64,000 bases of DNA, taken from NCBI GenBank assembly GCA_977017575.1, contig CDRNVI010000091.1:19111-83110 (forward strand), read 5' to 3'. This DNA is from Paramoeba atlantica (taxonomy: Eukaryota > Discosea). The notes below the pieces were generated by a model. It was not told the DNA's origin. It was given only the letters and a program-made list of their open reading frames with translations, and ran no database searches. Both the position numbers and the translations under genes were made by a program. Below, piece by piece: positions 1 through 9,755 of the stretch; the first letter of the stretch is position 1, and each line of letters starts with the position of its first letter.

Positions 1-235
1 TAAATTCGCTTTAATCTTTAAATTGCAAGTTAATATTTAAATTTTATTTAAATATTAACCTGTTTGCACATTAATATTTAAATGCAGATTAATATTTAAC
101 CCCCTCTTATACGCAATTTTTTGGCTAAACTGAAGCAAAATTCGTTTTTTTCGTTTTTTTCATAAATCCGTTCAAAAATTGCTCAAAAAATGTTGAAATA
201 TTTAAACTCACAACTTTAGACTTAAAAAGCGGACA

Positions 236-1198
236 CTATACGTATACGCAAGCGCAGTGCTCTTTTAAATTTTCAAGCACGCGCAACAAAGCATCCCCCC
301 CATTACACTTCAAACTTCCGCTTCCCTGCTCTGCGTAGGCCTGCACCCGATCTTCTCTCCGGGCGGCTTTCCGGCCCAACACACCACCTTCACGCTTTGA
401 ACGCTTCTTGACGATTGAGTTCGCACATTCCACAGTGTTTGTGTGCACACCTTCCTCTGTGACCGACTGTCGACGGTGGTTGACGCTTTCCCACTTGTAG
501 TACTGCCCGAGACGAACATTGTGACGAGCGCCGTCTGTTCAAATTCTGGTACGTTCTCCTGCGGCTAGTTCTGTAATTCCGGGGACAAGAGAACCAGCAG
601 TGCGATCTGGTACTACTTGCATTAAAATTTCGGATAACTTGTTGTTTCGAGTCGTCACCGCAACCGTTTGGGCTACTTGCGTACCTTCTGCGCGCACGCG
701 CCTCGAACCGTGACTACCTCGGTGACGTTTCCGAACCGAGAAAAAAGTTTCATCACCCTGCATCGAGTGGACGCTCCCTCTTTGTCGGGCGCGTCGACGC
801 AAATGACAAGTTGCCATGATGGAATCAATCCACTGACGTAGTGATATAATTGTTTTCTCACTGAGCTCCGTCTCTGCAACAGACACCTCATGTTTATTCC
901 CCCGAACGTAAAGTACAATGTACTTCAGTGTTTGTTTAGCGCTTCGCTGCGCCCTGCCCGGCAACAGTGGACCCGTCTTCTCATATATCCCTTTGCAAGA
1001 CTTCGTGCACTTCCATTTTTCACCATTCATTTCCATAGTGTGGTCACTCGTGTGATTTCGCTTGCAACATATGACCTTTTGTGCCACTAACTTATGATCT
1101 TGTAGCCACTCCACACACTGCTTTTCAGTCCAAGTTGCAATCTTACTTATTGTCAGCTTTCGCCGACAAGAAAACCCAACACACCCCGTGCAAGGCAT
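236..1198 (-). pseudogene. Merlin/IS1016-type DDE transposase, interrupted by one in-frame stop
   Basis: The reading frame matches the ISXO2/IS1016-like transposase domain used by eukaryotic Merlin DNA transposons. The N-terminal part has zinc-binding-type cysteines and a helical region. A GDETFF motif carries the first catalytic Asp, the second Asp is in a TDG motif, and the glutamate is in VHTNTVECANSIVKK, which is the classic C-terminal signature of this family. The frame is open from the ATG to the terminal TAG except for one TGA at 539-541, directly before the TDG motif. With a standard code the gene is therefore broken, and it would otherwise encode about 320 residues. I found no convincing terminal inverted repeats. 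It lies opposite to the downstream plus-strand cluster. The family call is firm. Whether the copy is recently dead is inference from the single stop. Confidence 0.8.
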
Positions 1199-1831
1199 GG
1201 AAAGATAGACCAAGTAACTGGAAATGGCGAAAAGAATAGCGAAAAACTCAAGAAAATATGAATACGATCTCTGGAGAAGTATTTTCTACAATCAGAGAAT
1301 TTGATAGACAAAAGCTGAAAAAAACCGAATTTTGCTTCAGTTTCACCAATTTTTTCCACGCTTGTGCACTTCCGAGCCTCGTTCCGAGTCACTTTTTTAT
1401 TAAACGGGTTCTAAAAACTGCGTACTGTACTCGACTTTTTGATGCAATACGGAGATTAGTATACGGAGTAGTGAAAAAGACCTGTACTTTCAAAGTAACC
1501 TTAGTAGGCGATTTAGTACGCACCGTGTCTCCCTCAATAAAAGATCATAGTTACAGTGTATGTCGAATACCTCATGCAGAGGTATTGCGCTAATCTCAGG
1601 GGAATGCGCTAAAAAACGTTAATAACACAATAACAAACTTCTTTTTTTAATCCATTCTCATTTTCAACGCTCTTTTTGAGTTGAACGTTGACACAATAAT
1701 TTGTCATTCTTGAGATGGTCATTCTTATTTTCGTGACTCTCAGATGGGTGACGACAACTGTTCATCAAGGAAAGAGTATCAATTATCACGTCGTCCTCTA
1801 GCATCATATTTTACCATATCTCCTATTTTTC
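1199..1831. other. intergenic, no recognised gene
   Basis: AT-rich sequence between the Merlin remnant and the first host gene. A 111-codon open frame begins with ATG at 1258 on the plus strand, but its product resembles nothing I know. A pyrimidine-rich stretch ending in AG at 1742-1743 is a possible trans-splice acceptor for the next gene. The ATG immediately after it (1744) is out of frame with that gene. Confidence 0.4.
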
Positions 1832-3076
1832 ATGAAAGCCATCGTGTTACCGAGAAAAAATCTAGCAAGCAAATACGCTACATTCCGTTTTTATACCTCT
1901 CTTGGAACGCCAAAAGAAGCATCAAAAGAACTACTTGCCGAATTCCTTCGGGAAAAACGAAACGCACTACAGGTAGAAAACATAAAACTTCTGAATTTTA
2001 TCTCTGAAGCCCGCCGTCGTTCATTGCAGCTACGAAATAACCTGAATCGCTACCCTTCCGAGAAAAAACAACCTATATCTTCAAACATTCCCACATGTGT
2101 CATAAGAAAAAGGTCCTCCCTAGTAGAGGGCAGCGCGATTGTCTCATTTACAGGTATTGTTGAATCCGTACGCAAAGGTCTGTCCCTCCAACAAGAGACT
2201 TCAAATCAAAAAAAACACAAAAATGTCCCTACCTGGGAAATCCCAGACACCTCTTGTCCATCAGCATCAAATGCTACACCTACGTCTCCAATTCGTCACA
2301 CTCTCCCCGACGAGTGTTGCATCCTTACCCTACGTATTCCCAGTTTCCTCCCTGGCTTAGGCACCCCGGACCTCACGTGTGTGCTCCAGGACGCCTACAA
2401 CACGGGTCACGAACCTCCGAGTCACGCCGTCGACTCTATTTCACATTTTTCTTCTTCATCTTCTCGCCCAAATTTTTCTTTTTCTTCTTTTTCCTTATCT
2501 TCTTCTTATGCTTCTTTCACCCCTCCCTCGTGCTACGGTCGAGCGGAGTATGAAGTAGTCCGCTACGTGGTATATACCTTTGGGGTGTGTGCCAGACTCG
2601 CACTCCAGGAGGTGCGTCGCCGGCACGTGGTGAGTGTCACCGGAAACCTTCACACGGGGATGTACGCACAAACCCACGCACGAGCCCAAGTCAACGCCTA
2701 TCGAAATTATTGCCTACAAAAGGTAAGGGAAGAAAAAGCGAAGGGGGGCCAAGAGAATCCAGGGGAAGTCTCCTCCGTGGGAAATACTATAGGAGAGGGA
2801 CACGCCCCTGCTTATTGTTTTCCAGAAACAGAGCAGGAGATACAACAACGGTTGTACTCTCTTCCTCTTGAGTATCCTAAAGAGGGTTTGCCGTTAAGTC
2901 TAACAAAAACCGGGGAATTCTACCCCGAGGGGATACAACCCTTGGATGGGGAAAGCCGCAAACCAGCTCTTCACGAGCGGCATGGTCACGTGATTGTGTC
3001 CCACCCCCAGGGATCTGTAATGGTCCTTGGAGGGGTCACGAGGGAGGAGGAACAGGAGTTAGTGGGAGAGGGTTAG
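1832..3076 (+). CDS. probable mitochondrial OB-fold protein, SSB-like (tentative)
   Basis: A 414-residue protein. The basic N-terminus, with hydroxylated and Arg residues and few acidic ones, is compatible with a mitochondrial presequence. Two blocks resemble halves of a single-strand-DNA-binding OB fold. The first is a strand near residues 105-120 (AIVSFTGIVESVRKG). The second, near residues 235-290, reads like the SSB core: an aromatic/hydrophobic strand RYVVYTFGVCARLA, then HVVSVTGNLHTGMY, which parallels the 'G..V.V.G.L.T..Y' pattern. Between them is a Ser/Phe-rich segment encoded by a TTC/TCT tract (about 2440-2530). The C-terminus contains the HVIVSHPQGSVMVLGG strand pair. It is first in the plus-strand cluster. 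It could instead be another OB-fold protein of the kinetoplastid mitochondrion, such as an editosome KREPA-like subunit. Fold inference only. Confidence 0.45.
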   Translation: MKAIVLPRKNLASKYATFRFYTSLGTPKEASKELLAEFLREKRNALQVENIKLLNFISEARRRSLQLRNNLNRYPSEKKQPISSNIPTCVIRKRSSLVEGSAIVSFTGIVESVRKGLSLQQETSNQKKHKNVPTWEIPDTSCPSASNATPTSPIRHTLPDECCILTLRIPSFLPGLGTPDLTCVLQDAYNTGHEPPSHAVDSISHFSSSSSRPNFSFSSFSLSSSYASFTPPSCYGRAEYEVVRYVVYTFGVCARLALQEVRRRHVVSVTGNLHTGMYAQTHARAQVNAYRNYCLQKVREEKAKGGQENPGEVSSVGNTIGEGHAPAYCFPETEQEIQQRLYSLPLEYPKEGLPLSLTKTGEFYPEGIQPLDGESRKPALHERHGHVIVSHPQGSVMVLGGVTREEEQELVGEG

Positions 3077-3278
3077 TTATAGGGTCACGAATGGGTCATA
3101 CAATTTCCAGAGATTAGTGTCTTAAGTGGTATGTACAGTGTAGCATAGAGTATGTGTTGCTTTATTTCGCGACAGTTTCGTTTTATTTCTTGTAGCTTTT
3201 CCTTGGTAAAAAAATGAATTTTTCTCTTTCTCTCTTTTGAGTTTCTTTCCCGACATACATATACATGTATGTATTTCT

Positions 3279-4139
3279 ATGTTTGTCTCGTTAAGTGTAC
3301 GTTTAACATGTGCAAAGGATCCGTTAGCCAAAGTTGATGCACTGCATCCTGCGAGGGTTCGTGGGGCTGTTCTTCCTCAAGTGTATGACATGTCTCGGCT
3401 TATCGAAAACGCTACATTTGACTCATGCCTCAACTGGAGAATAGATGTTGAAGTATGTAAGTGGGACGGCCTCCACTGCAACAGTAGGGGGGAGATATAT
3501 TCCCTTGGTTGGTCATTCAGTGATCTTGAGTATTTACATCCCGCATTGCGGTCAAGTCAAAGTCTTAAAGGCACAATGAACTTTAAGTGCCTTCCTCGAA
3601 CCCTAGAGACTGTGGACTTTCAAGAAAATCAATTAACCGGGGAAGTGTGTCTGGTAGATCTGCCACCAAACATGCAGGTTTTTGCCCTTAGTAAGAACTG
3701 TTTTACCGGTTCAATCGATTTGACGTCTCTTCCGGAGAGTTTGGAACACCTCTATCTGGACGAGAATCGTTTTTCTGGTGAAATTTGTTTGAACAAGCTT
3801 CCGGCACAAATGGATTTTCTTTGCCTTGGAGGAAACGCTTTAACGGGTCACGTTGATTTACGTTCCCTCCCGCAGGGAATGACGAGACTGAATTTGGATA
3901 GAAATCAATTTTCAGGGCCACTATTCTTGAATGATCTTCCACCTAATATGGAAGAACTTCTTCTTGACAATAACGACTTTTCTTCTATTGATTTAAGACG
4001 ACTTCCATGTAATTTGTGCACGTTCACTTTATCCAATAATAAAGAACTTCGTGGTGAGATTCAGAAATCAAATCTTCCAAGGAATTTAAAGCACCTGATG
4101 TATACTTCTTTTGGTACCAAGCTTAAATTTATCGATTAA
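3279..4139 (+). CDS. LRR protein, family member A
   Basis: A 286-residue leucine-rich-repeat protein. The N-terminal part carries the family signature (R-V-R-x-x-x-LP then L..LI), followed by a C-x-W-x-G-x-x-C cap like the plant LRRNT_2 cap (CKWDGLHC). At least six 22-23-residue repeats follow, with the pattern LPxxLxxLxLxxNxFxGxIDLxx. The C-terminal cap has the shared motif N-x-x-LRGEI...LP. The start chosen is the first in-frame ATG. The open frame extends upstream without an ATG. No strong signal peptide or membrane segment is visible, so location is unknown. Five more intact members and one fragment of the same family lie in this window. Confidence 0.85.
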   Translation: MFVSLSVRLTCAKDPLAKVDALHPARVRGAVLPQVYDMSRLIENATFDSCLNWRIDVEVCKWDGLHCNSRGEIYSLGWSFSDLEYLHPALRSSQSLKGTMNFKCLPRTLETVDFQENQLTGEVCLVDLPPNMQVFALSKNCFTGSIDLTSLPESLEHLYLDENRFSGEICLNKLPAQMDFLCLGGNALTGHVDLRSLPQGMTRLNLDRNQFSGPLFLNDLPPNMEELLLDNNDFSSIDLRRLPCNLCTFTLSNNKELRGEIQKSNLPRNLKHLMYTSFGTKLKFID

Positions 4140-4407
4140 CTATGACTAACCCCCCCCTCGCTTATACACTTGCTGTATATACACTTACGGTTATAAATCC
4201 CTCGACAATAATAAGGCACCCCCCCTTGTTTTACAACACTATATACACTTACACTTATATATACACATATTTGCTACCTTTGCTTGTATACACTTACACA
4301 AGTGTTTCCGGCATAAGAAAAACAAAGATACGGAGCCACACAGTGTGGGTCACACAGTACTTCCACCTTTCCATGTCGGATATTTTTTAATCAAACCAAG
4401 TACTCAA
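4140..4407. repeat. AT-rich simple-sequence spacer
   Basis: Contains several imperfect copies of TATACACTTAC and C-runs between the LRR gene and PEX19. No gene is seen. The last 100 bases would hold the PEX19 leader. Confidence 0.5.
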
Positions 4408-5337
4408 ATGAACTCCGCAGACTCGGATGATGAGCTTGACAGCGTTTTGGATACTGCCCTTAACTCCTTTGACATCAAACAACAGGAAGAGAAGGCGAAG
4501 AGAGCACAAGCAGCGTCGCACTCCCCTTCTCCCACACTTCCCGGTGAGGAGGAAGAAATGCTTCACCTTGTGCAGCAACTTACCACACAGCTACTGCAGA
4601 ACCCCGATCAGGAACCCGCACTCAGCGCGGCGCAGGAGAAAAGGTTAGAAGCGTACGTTGCACGTGAGATGCGAAACACTCCGGAGCTTTCCAGCGTCCT
4701 TCCCACCGATGCCCCTCTTGAGCATATCTCCGAGGAGCAGCTTCTCGCCTCCTTGGAGCAGCTTCAACAAATGTGTGACGAAATGGGAGAAACAAAAACA
4801 GCGAAAGGTAAGATCTCCTCAAAGAAACCAGAGGAGGGCTCAATCAAAACTCTAGAGGGGCTACATGAAGCAGAAATGGTCTCGGGGACCGAAGACAGTC
4901 TCTCGCCTCTTCCAGACGTTTCACCTTCTATTTCAGAAGCTACAGGCTCGGCCACGAAGTCACAGTACGAACGTTTCGAAAAGAAATTACTCGAAAAAAC
5001 GATCTCCTTGGATAATTTTGCAATACCGTTTTTACGGCTTCAAAAAGCGTGTGAGCGGTGGGAGGAGACCCGTGCGGGGAGTGCATCCGAAAATGAGGTG
5101 ATCTGTGTGAATCACCACCGTACGGTGCTGACCCAATTGTGTGAGCTGCTCTCGGGATCTGCGTCCTCCGTATCGTCTCCTTGCGCAGGTAGTGAGGTAG
5201 ATGAGGCACGTGTAGCTTCGGCACTGGGGGCACATAGTCCGGAAATTTTTACTGTTTTAGAGCGACTATATGATAAGGGGGAGCCTCCATCGAGCTTGCT
5301 GGATCTTCTTCAGGAAATCGAAAAGGAGGGGCAGTAA
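4408..5337 (+). CDS. PEX19: PEX19, peroxisomal (glycosomal) membrane-protein chaperone/import receptor
   Basis: A 309-residue acidic, largely helical protein. The N-terminal motif DSDDELDSVLDTALNSFD (residues 4-21) is the PEX3-binding segment typical of PEX19 ('DELDELLDSALDDF'). The C-terminal third has the membrane-protein-binding helical domain: FLRLQKACERWEE (residues ~220-232), then PEIFTVLERLYDKGEPPSSLLDLL, matching the conserved 'F..V..LMQ.LQDLG.PP.EL' block. PEX19 binds newly made peroxisomal membrane proteins in the cytosol and delivers them to PEX3. In kinetoplastids the target is the glycosome. The chain ends in EIEKEGQ, so the CaaX farnesylation box of animal and fungal PEX19 is absent. 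The start chosen is the ATG directly before the conserved N-terminal motif. An upstream in-frame extension lacks ATG. Confidence 0.88.
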   Translation: MNSADSDDELDSVLDTALNSFDIKQQEEKAKRAQAASHSPSPTLPGEEEEMLHLVQQLTTQLLQNPDQEPALSAAQEKRLEAYVAREMRNTPELSSVLPTDAPLEHISEEQLLASLEQLQQMCDEMGETKTAKGKISSKKPEEGSIKTLEGLHEAEMVSGTEDSLSPLPDVSPSISEATGSATKSQYERFEKKLLEKTISLDNFAIPFLRLQKACERWEETRAGSASENEVICVNHHRTVLTQLCELLSGSASSVSSPCAGSEVDEARVASALGAHSPEIFTVLERLYDKGEPPSSLLDLLQEIEKEGQ

Positions 5338-5435
5338 GCGTTTTTCAGAGTCAAGACGCGAACAGTATCCATGCATGGAGAGTTTATTATCGTGAAACCT
5401 TTAAATTCCATTTTTTTATGGGGAATAGAGTTTGA

Positions 5436-5504
5436 ACCTGCTTCTTCTTCTTCTTCTTTCACCTCTTCTTTCTTCCACCTTTTCCTTCCCTCCCCCACCC
5501 CTCC
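5436..5504 (+). promoter_or_regulatory. polypyrimidine tract abutting the Fe-SOD start codon
   Basis: About 70 bases of almost uninterrupted C/T lead directly into the ATG with no AG in between. Such tracts direct trans-splicing in kinetoplastids, but here the nearest AG acceptor lies upstream of the tract, so the tract itself would be 5' UTR. Its effect is not known. Confidence 0.45.
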
Positions 5505-6107
5505 ATGGCCTTCACCCTCCCCCCTCTCCCCTACCCCACCGACGCTCTCGTCCCCAAGGGCTTCTCCGTCGAGCAGCTCACCTTCCACTACGAAAAGCAC
5601 CACCGCGGGTACGTCACGAAGCTCAACGCCGCCGCGGCCGCCTCCCCGCCCCTGGCCGCGTTGGGCTCCGTCGAGGCCGTCATCCGGCACGAGCCCGAGG
5701 GGGGCGCGCACTACAACCTCGCGGCCCAGATCTACAACCACACGTTCTACTGGAACGGGCTGAGTCCCCGCGGCGGGGGGCTCCCGTCCGGGGCGCTCGC
5801 GGCCCGCATCGAACACGACTTCGGCTCGTTCGAGGCGTTTCGCGAGAAGTTCACCGCCGCCGCGACGAGCCACTTTGGCAGCGGATGGGCGTGGCTGGTG
5901 CAGGAGAGTGAGGGGAAGACGCTCAAGGTGGTCTCGACCCATGACGCGGGGTGTCCGCTGTCCCGGGAGGGGATGGTGCCTCTGCTGGCGTGTGATGTGT
6001 GGGAACATGCGTATTATATTGATTACCGGAATGACCGGGCGTCGTATATTGAAAGTTTTTGGAGTGCGGTGAATTGGGATTTCGTGGCGTCGAATTTGTT
6101 GAAGTAA
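5505..6107 (+). CDS. sodB: iron superoxide dismutase
   Basis: A 200-residue Fe/Mn-SOD family protein of normal length, converting superoxide to hydrogen peroxide and oxygen. All four metal ligands are visible: His in FHYEKHH, His in AAQIYNHTFYW, and Asp and His in DVWEHAYY. The Gln in AAQIYNHTFYW sits where Fe-type enzymes carry their active-site glutamine. FGSGWAWLV and the C-terminal EHAYYIDYRN...FWSAVNWDFVA also match bacterial-type Fe-SOD. Fe-SODs are the standard SODs of kinetoplastids. No organelle-targeting extension or C-terminal SKL-type signal is evident, so it is probably cytosolic. The coding strand is strikingly C-rich in the 5' half and G-rich in the 3' half. Confidence 0.95.
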   Translation: MAFTLPPLPYPTDALVPKGFSVEQLTFHYEKHHRGYVTKLNAAAAASPPLAALGSVEAVIRHEPEGGAHYNLAAQIYNHTFYWNGLSPRGGGLPSGALAARIEHDFGSFEAFREKFTAAATSHFGSGWAWLVQESEGKTLKVVSTHDAGCPLSREGMVPLLACDVWEHAYYIDYRNDRASYIESFWSAVNWDFVASNLLK

Positions 6108-6581
6108 GGCGAGGTGAGAGGTTGCTTTTTTTGGTGCTGTTTATACAAAGGATTCGCGGGTGAAAAGTTGGTGTTTAAAGTGGTTGATTGTGTAGCAGAG
6201 TAAGAAATTATATTTTATTCGTTTTGCCTTTGCAAAAAAGAAATAAGAACACTTTTGTTTCGTTTTTCTTTTGCCATGCTTGAAAAATAAAGTGATAATT
6301 ACATGACGTTGAATCAAGTTGCTATTTTTCTTACATTACACGCAATGAATCGATGATTTATTAAATACTTTGGCATGGATAGAGACGGAGAGAATTTTTC
6401 TTTACAGGATATAGTTTTTTCACCCAGGTGACTCAGCAGTAAAAAGGTCAATAAATTGGTCATCTAATGAATCGTTGTTTTCCACCACAAACTAAGCGAG
6501 CAACATGTAATTTTTCTGTTCAGCATTTTTTCTCTTAATACTATTTTATTGTCATTGCTCCAACTCTTTCGAGCCATTACA
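6108..6581. other. intergenic, no gene seen
   Basis: AT-rich spacer. The last ~60 bases, with T-rich tracts, are a plausible splice-acceptor region for the LRR gene. No repeats or structured elements were recognised. Confidence 0.4.
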
Positions 6582-7193
6582 ATGTCACGCGGTGTTTCAT
6601 GCGCAGATCAATCTCCAATAGCCCTGAAACCAGGCAAAATACGTGGCACATCACTACCACAGGAGTATTACCTCTCCATTCTAATCCAGCATATGAGTGA
6701 TAATAGGTGGTTGGGCAAAGAAGGCCACGCCTGCGAATGGAATGGAGTTGGATGCAATGCTGAACGTATCATTACTGATCTGCGGTGGTCGGGATGTGGG
6801 CTGCGCGGCACTGTACCATGGGAACATATACCAGAAACCGTCCTCTCACTAGATTTCGGTAAGTCGGAATTTGAATTCGGGGAAAAATTTTCTCGTAATA
6901 ATCTACAGGGAACAGTGAATTGGGGTGCGTTCCCTCGTATGCTACGAGAACTTTCTCTGTCGCACAACAAGTTTGAGGGCGAAATTCTCTTCGCTGAGCT
7001 TCCCGCGACGTTGCGAAAACTAAATTTAAAATCCAACCGCTTCTCCGGGGTTATTTGCTTTGAAACAATTCCTAAGGATCTCGTTTTTTGTGATTTGACA
7101 AAGAACAGGGATCTGAGAGGGAAGCTCGACCAAACTAAACTCGGGGGATCTGTTCGTTTCAACGTAGCGCACACTATGATTGCTGTACTATAA
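6582..7193 (+). CDS. LRR protein, family member B (short)
   Basis: A 203-residue member of the LRR family. The N-terminal signature is PGKIRGTSLPQEYYLSILI, and the cap is CEWNGVGC. The repeat region is short (about three full LRRs), running from the TVPW segment through FPRMLRELSLSHNKFEGEI and LPATLRKLNLKSNRFSGVI. The C-cap reads LTKNRDLRGKL...T-M-I. The first in-frame ATG is used because the upstream extension has none. Fewer repeats than members A and C suggest loss of internal repeats. No signal peptide or membrane segment. Role unknown. Confidence 0.82.
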   Translation: MSRGVSCADQSPIALKPGKIRGTSLPQEYYLSILIQHMSDNRWLGKEGHACEWNGVGCNAERIITDLRWSGCGLRGTVPWEHIPETVLSLDFGKSEFEFGEKFSRNNLQGTVNWGAFPRMLRELSLSHNKFEGEILFAELPATLRKLNLKSNRFSGVICFETIPKDLVFCDLTKNRDLRGKLDQTKLGGSVRFNVAHTMIAVL

Positions 7194-8436
7194 TCTTTTT
7201 TTTACAATTTTCTTTTTCGACTTGATTTTTTTCAAAAATAGGACGCGTATACAATCTATGTATGACGCAAGAAATCAATCTTTGGGAGAAGCCTCCGAGC
7301 GTTTAGTGATAAAATCAAAAATCTTAAACAGCTCTGCGACAAATCTTGACTGAAGTACGCAATTTCTGTTTCTCTTTTTAGAACACTCTCAAAACTACAA
7401 CATTAATTTCATTTACCATACATTTTCTTTGTAAGATAGGGTTGGGCTCGTCGGGGGCTGACTCAGAATACGATGAGTCGGTCTAAAATGCTGTGCAATA
7501 TACAAATTTCGTGCACGAGGAAATATCCAAGTATTCGGGTCATAAGGGATGAATTACAAAATAGTTAAAACGTTTAAAAACATTACGGCTTCACTTATTT
7601 AAAAGAAGAAACACCGAGCTTTTTGAATGTGTGTACTATCCATTTTAATGATGTACATACACGCTGTACGCTCGTAGATTTCCGTGTTACAAAGCAAAAA
7701 ACGTATTTTGGGGGATGCTCTTCGTGCTTGATATTTACACTCAACACAATTATTAGTGTAACAAAAAACAGTAAAACAAAATTCGTGAATTTTTAATTGT
7801 ACAACATTTTTAAAAATGGAAAACTATTTATCTATTTTTTGCCCGAATTCTAAAAACAAACTGTTTTTTAACCTAAACGAGGGTCCGGTTTAGCATACCT
7901 GTGAGCTCGTACCATACCGGAGGGGGTATGGTATCGTGACCCAGGGCTGATAGCATACCCCACCTGGTTTTTAGCGGTTCTCCCTGGTTCTCTTTAGCAG
8001 TTCTGAATGGTTGTGCCTAAATCCTTTTTTTTTGTGTTTAACTTTCTTTTCAAACGTCCTTACCACACGTCCGAATACACGCACATTACTATTCATACCG
8101 AATTACCCGCATACCATTACTATTCCAAATCTATCTGTGAATGGTCTGGCTTACCAGTGACCTTCCGGAGCAATCCGGAATGATTCGGATTGGATTGGAT
8201 TTATTCATACCGCCTACATTTCATGCACTAAAGTTGTCTGTTCAATAACTACCCTCGTGCTAGTTACTATTGTACACCATACAATGTTATGGAATTGTCG
8301 CGCTTTCAATGACGCATTTATTTTTTCCATTTTATCGTGTACAACAGATCTGTTGGAATTATAGATGTTCTTTTTGCATTCTTTGTAATTCCAACTGTTT
8401 ATGGGCTTCACTGCCAAATTTTAAGGCATTGTTTTA
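7194..8436. other. long intergenic spacer with one perfect small palindrome
   Basis: About 1.2 kb of AT-rich sequence with no credible gene. At 7910-7933 there is a perfect hairpin with 9-bp arms (TACCATACC / GGTATGGTA). Related CATACC...GGTATG palindromes recur near 57.3 kb and 60.45 kb, so this may be the remnant of a small mobile element. The AG at 8412-8413 follows a T-rich stretch and may be the splice acceptor for the next gene. Confidence 0.45.
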
Positions 8437-9531
8437 ATGCAAGTGTCACCCGCATCTCAAGGTCTGATTCACATTCGCTCACGAGAACCAGGCTATGATA
8501 CAGTTCCAAATATTTTTCCTTTTGAAGGGTCGTTGTGTAATGTTGAATCGCTCCGCAACTTTATTCACAGTTCTCTTCAGCTCTCTACTCATGTGGAAGT
8601 CGTTCTGTACAACACACAGGATCAAATCCTAAGTTATAGTTCAGTTCTTTCATCCTACAGCGTGGTATCGTACGAACTTCGTCGACTAACGCCAGAGCAA
8701 TATGCATCAAAGATAGCCAACGAAAACGCTGTTGAGTTATCAGCACTACTCATACCCGATTTGGATCTTTTTGGTAGGAATCAAGAGAGACAAAGCAACT
8801 TCAAAATATTCAAAATTTCTGATGCGGCGCGTTTGCTATCAGTTATAAAGTACCAGAGTGCATCCAATTTCAAAACAGGTGAAATTGTGACAATCGCATC
8901 TGAGAAAAGTTTGGAAGACGCGTCACAACCATCAAACACGGTCAGGACATTGTTAGATAAAGATACAAAGGAAGCTAGCGAAAAAAAATTAAGTGTTCCA
9001 GATCACTTGCGATGTGAACTATGCACATTTATTTATAGCAACCCACGTAAAACAAATTGCTGCAATTTTTGCGGTTGTGATAGCTGTCTTCTTTTTAGTT
9101 TCGCATATTTTCGACGATGCCCAAAATGTGATACGAAGCAATTTGATTTAAGGTTGCAAGAAGCTCCTTCTGAGTTACAGAAGGAGTTGAAGTCCTTCAC
9201 CATTCAAAGTTCTACATGCCTTCAAGAGGACCATCCGGAAAATCTAACTATTAATGCCGCGTGCTCAAAAATCTCGAAGGATACTCAAACAACTCGGAAT
9301 AGTGTTCAAAAAGAGAGAAACGTCATCGTGTCTCGCGATTTTTTTGACAGTCTTAAATCTTTAGATTATTTGGTTGAATCGCGCAAACGAGTGCGCGCAG
9401 AGAAATCCAACTTCGATTGGTCTGCTGAAGAAACAGCATTGCTCCATCGCGTGCGACAAGCAAAGGAGGGTCGGGCACAGATGCCTGTGTTGAATGAATA
9501 TCAAAGGCGCAAGTTTTCAAAATATCTTTAA
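8437..9531 (+). CDS. MPE1/RBBP6-like DWNN-RING protein (mRNA 3'-end processing)
   Basis: A 364-residue protein. Residues ~10-85 fit the DWNN ubiquitin-like domain of RBBP6/Mpe1: a strand at IHIRSREPGYDTV, then 'F.G.L.nVesLr.fI', and the terminal strand SVVSYELRRL. Residues ~189-235 form a RING/U-box-like finger of the RBBP6 type (PDHLRCELCTFIY..., NCCNFCGCDSCL, RRCPKC). The CCHC zinc knuckle found between these domains in yeast and animals is not seen. The C-terminal 60 residues are charged and helical. In other eukaryotes this protein is part of the cleavage/polyadenylation machinery and has ubiquitin-ligase-like features. CLP1, a component of the same machinery, is encoded in the other cluster of this window. 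Family call from domain order and spacing. Confidence 0.7.
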   Translation: MQVSPASQGLIHIRSREPGYDTVPNIFPFEGSLCNVESLRNFIHSSLQLSTHVEVVLYNTQDQILSYSSVLSSYSVVSYELRRLTPEQYASKIANENAVELSALLIPDLDLFGRNQERQSNFKIFKISDAARLLSVIKYQSASNFKTGEIVTIASEKSLEDASQPSNTVRTLLDKDTKEASEKKLSVPDHLRCELCTFIYSNPRKTNCCNFCGCDSCLLFSFAYFRRCPKCDTKQFDLRLQEAPSELQKELKSFTIQSSTCLQEDHPENLTINAACSKISKDTQTTRNSVQKERNVIVSRDFFDSLKSLDYLVESRKRVRAEKSNFDWSAEETALLHRVRQAKEGRAQMPVLNEYQRRKFSKYL

Positions 9532-9755
9532 AAAGAAAATTATTTTGAAACATCCTGAAGAAACGTACTTCCCAAGCTTTCGGCGTTCGCCACAATAAAA
9601 AAATATTTATTTATCAAAAAGTTTGATAAAGTCTTGAAATGTTAATGATTGTTTTGTCATCCGTTAAATACACATGTATTTTCGGTCTTGATATTTCTTC
9701 GGCCAGCTTCTAAATCAATCTTCATCTCTCCTTTTCTAACATCCGCACATCACCC

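Noticed and set aside
1258-1593. 111-codon plus-strand frame with ATG
   Set aside because: No recognisable domain and in an AT-rich spacer; not enough to call a gene.
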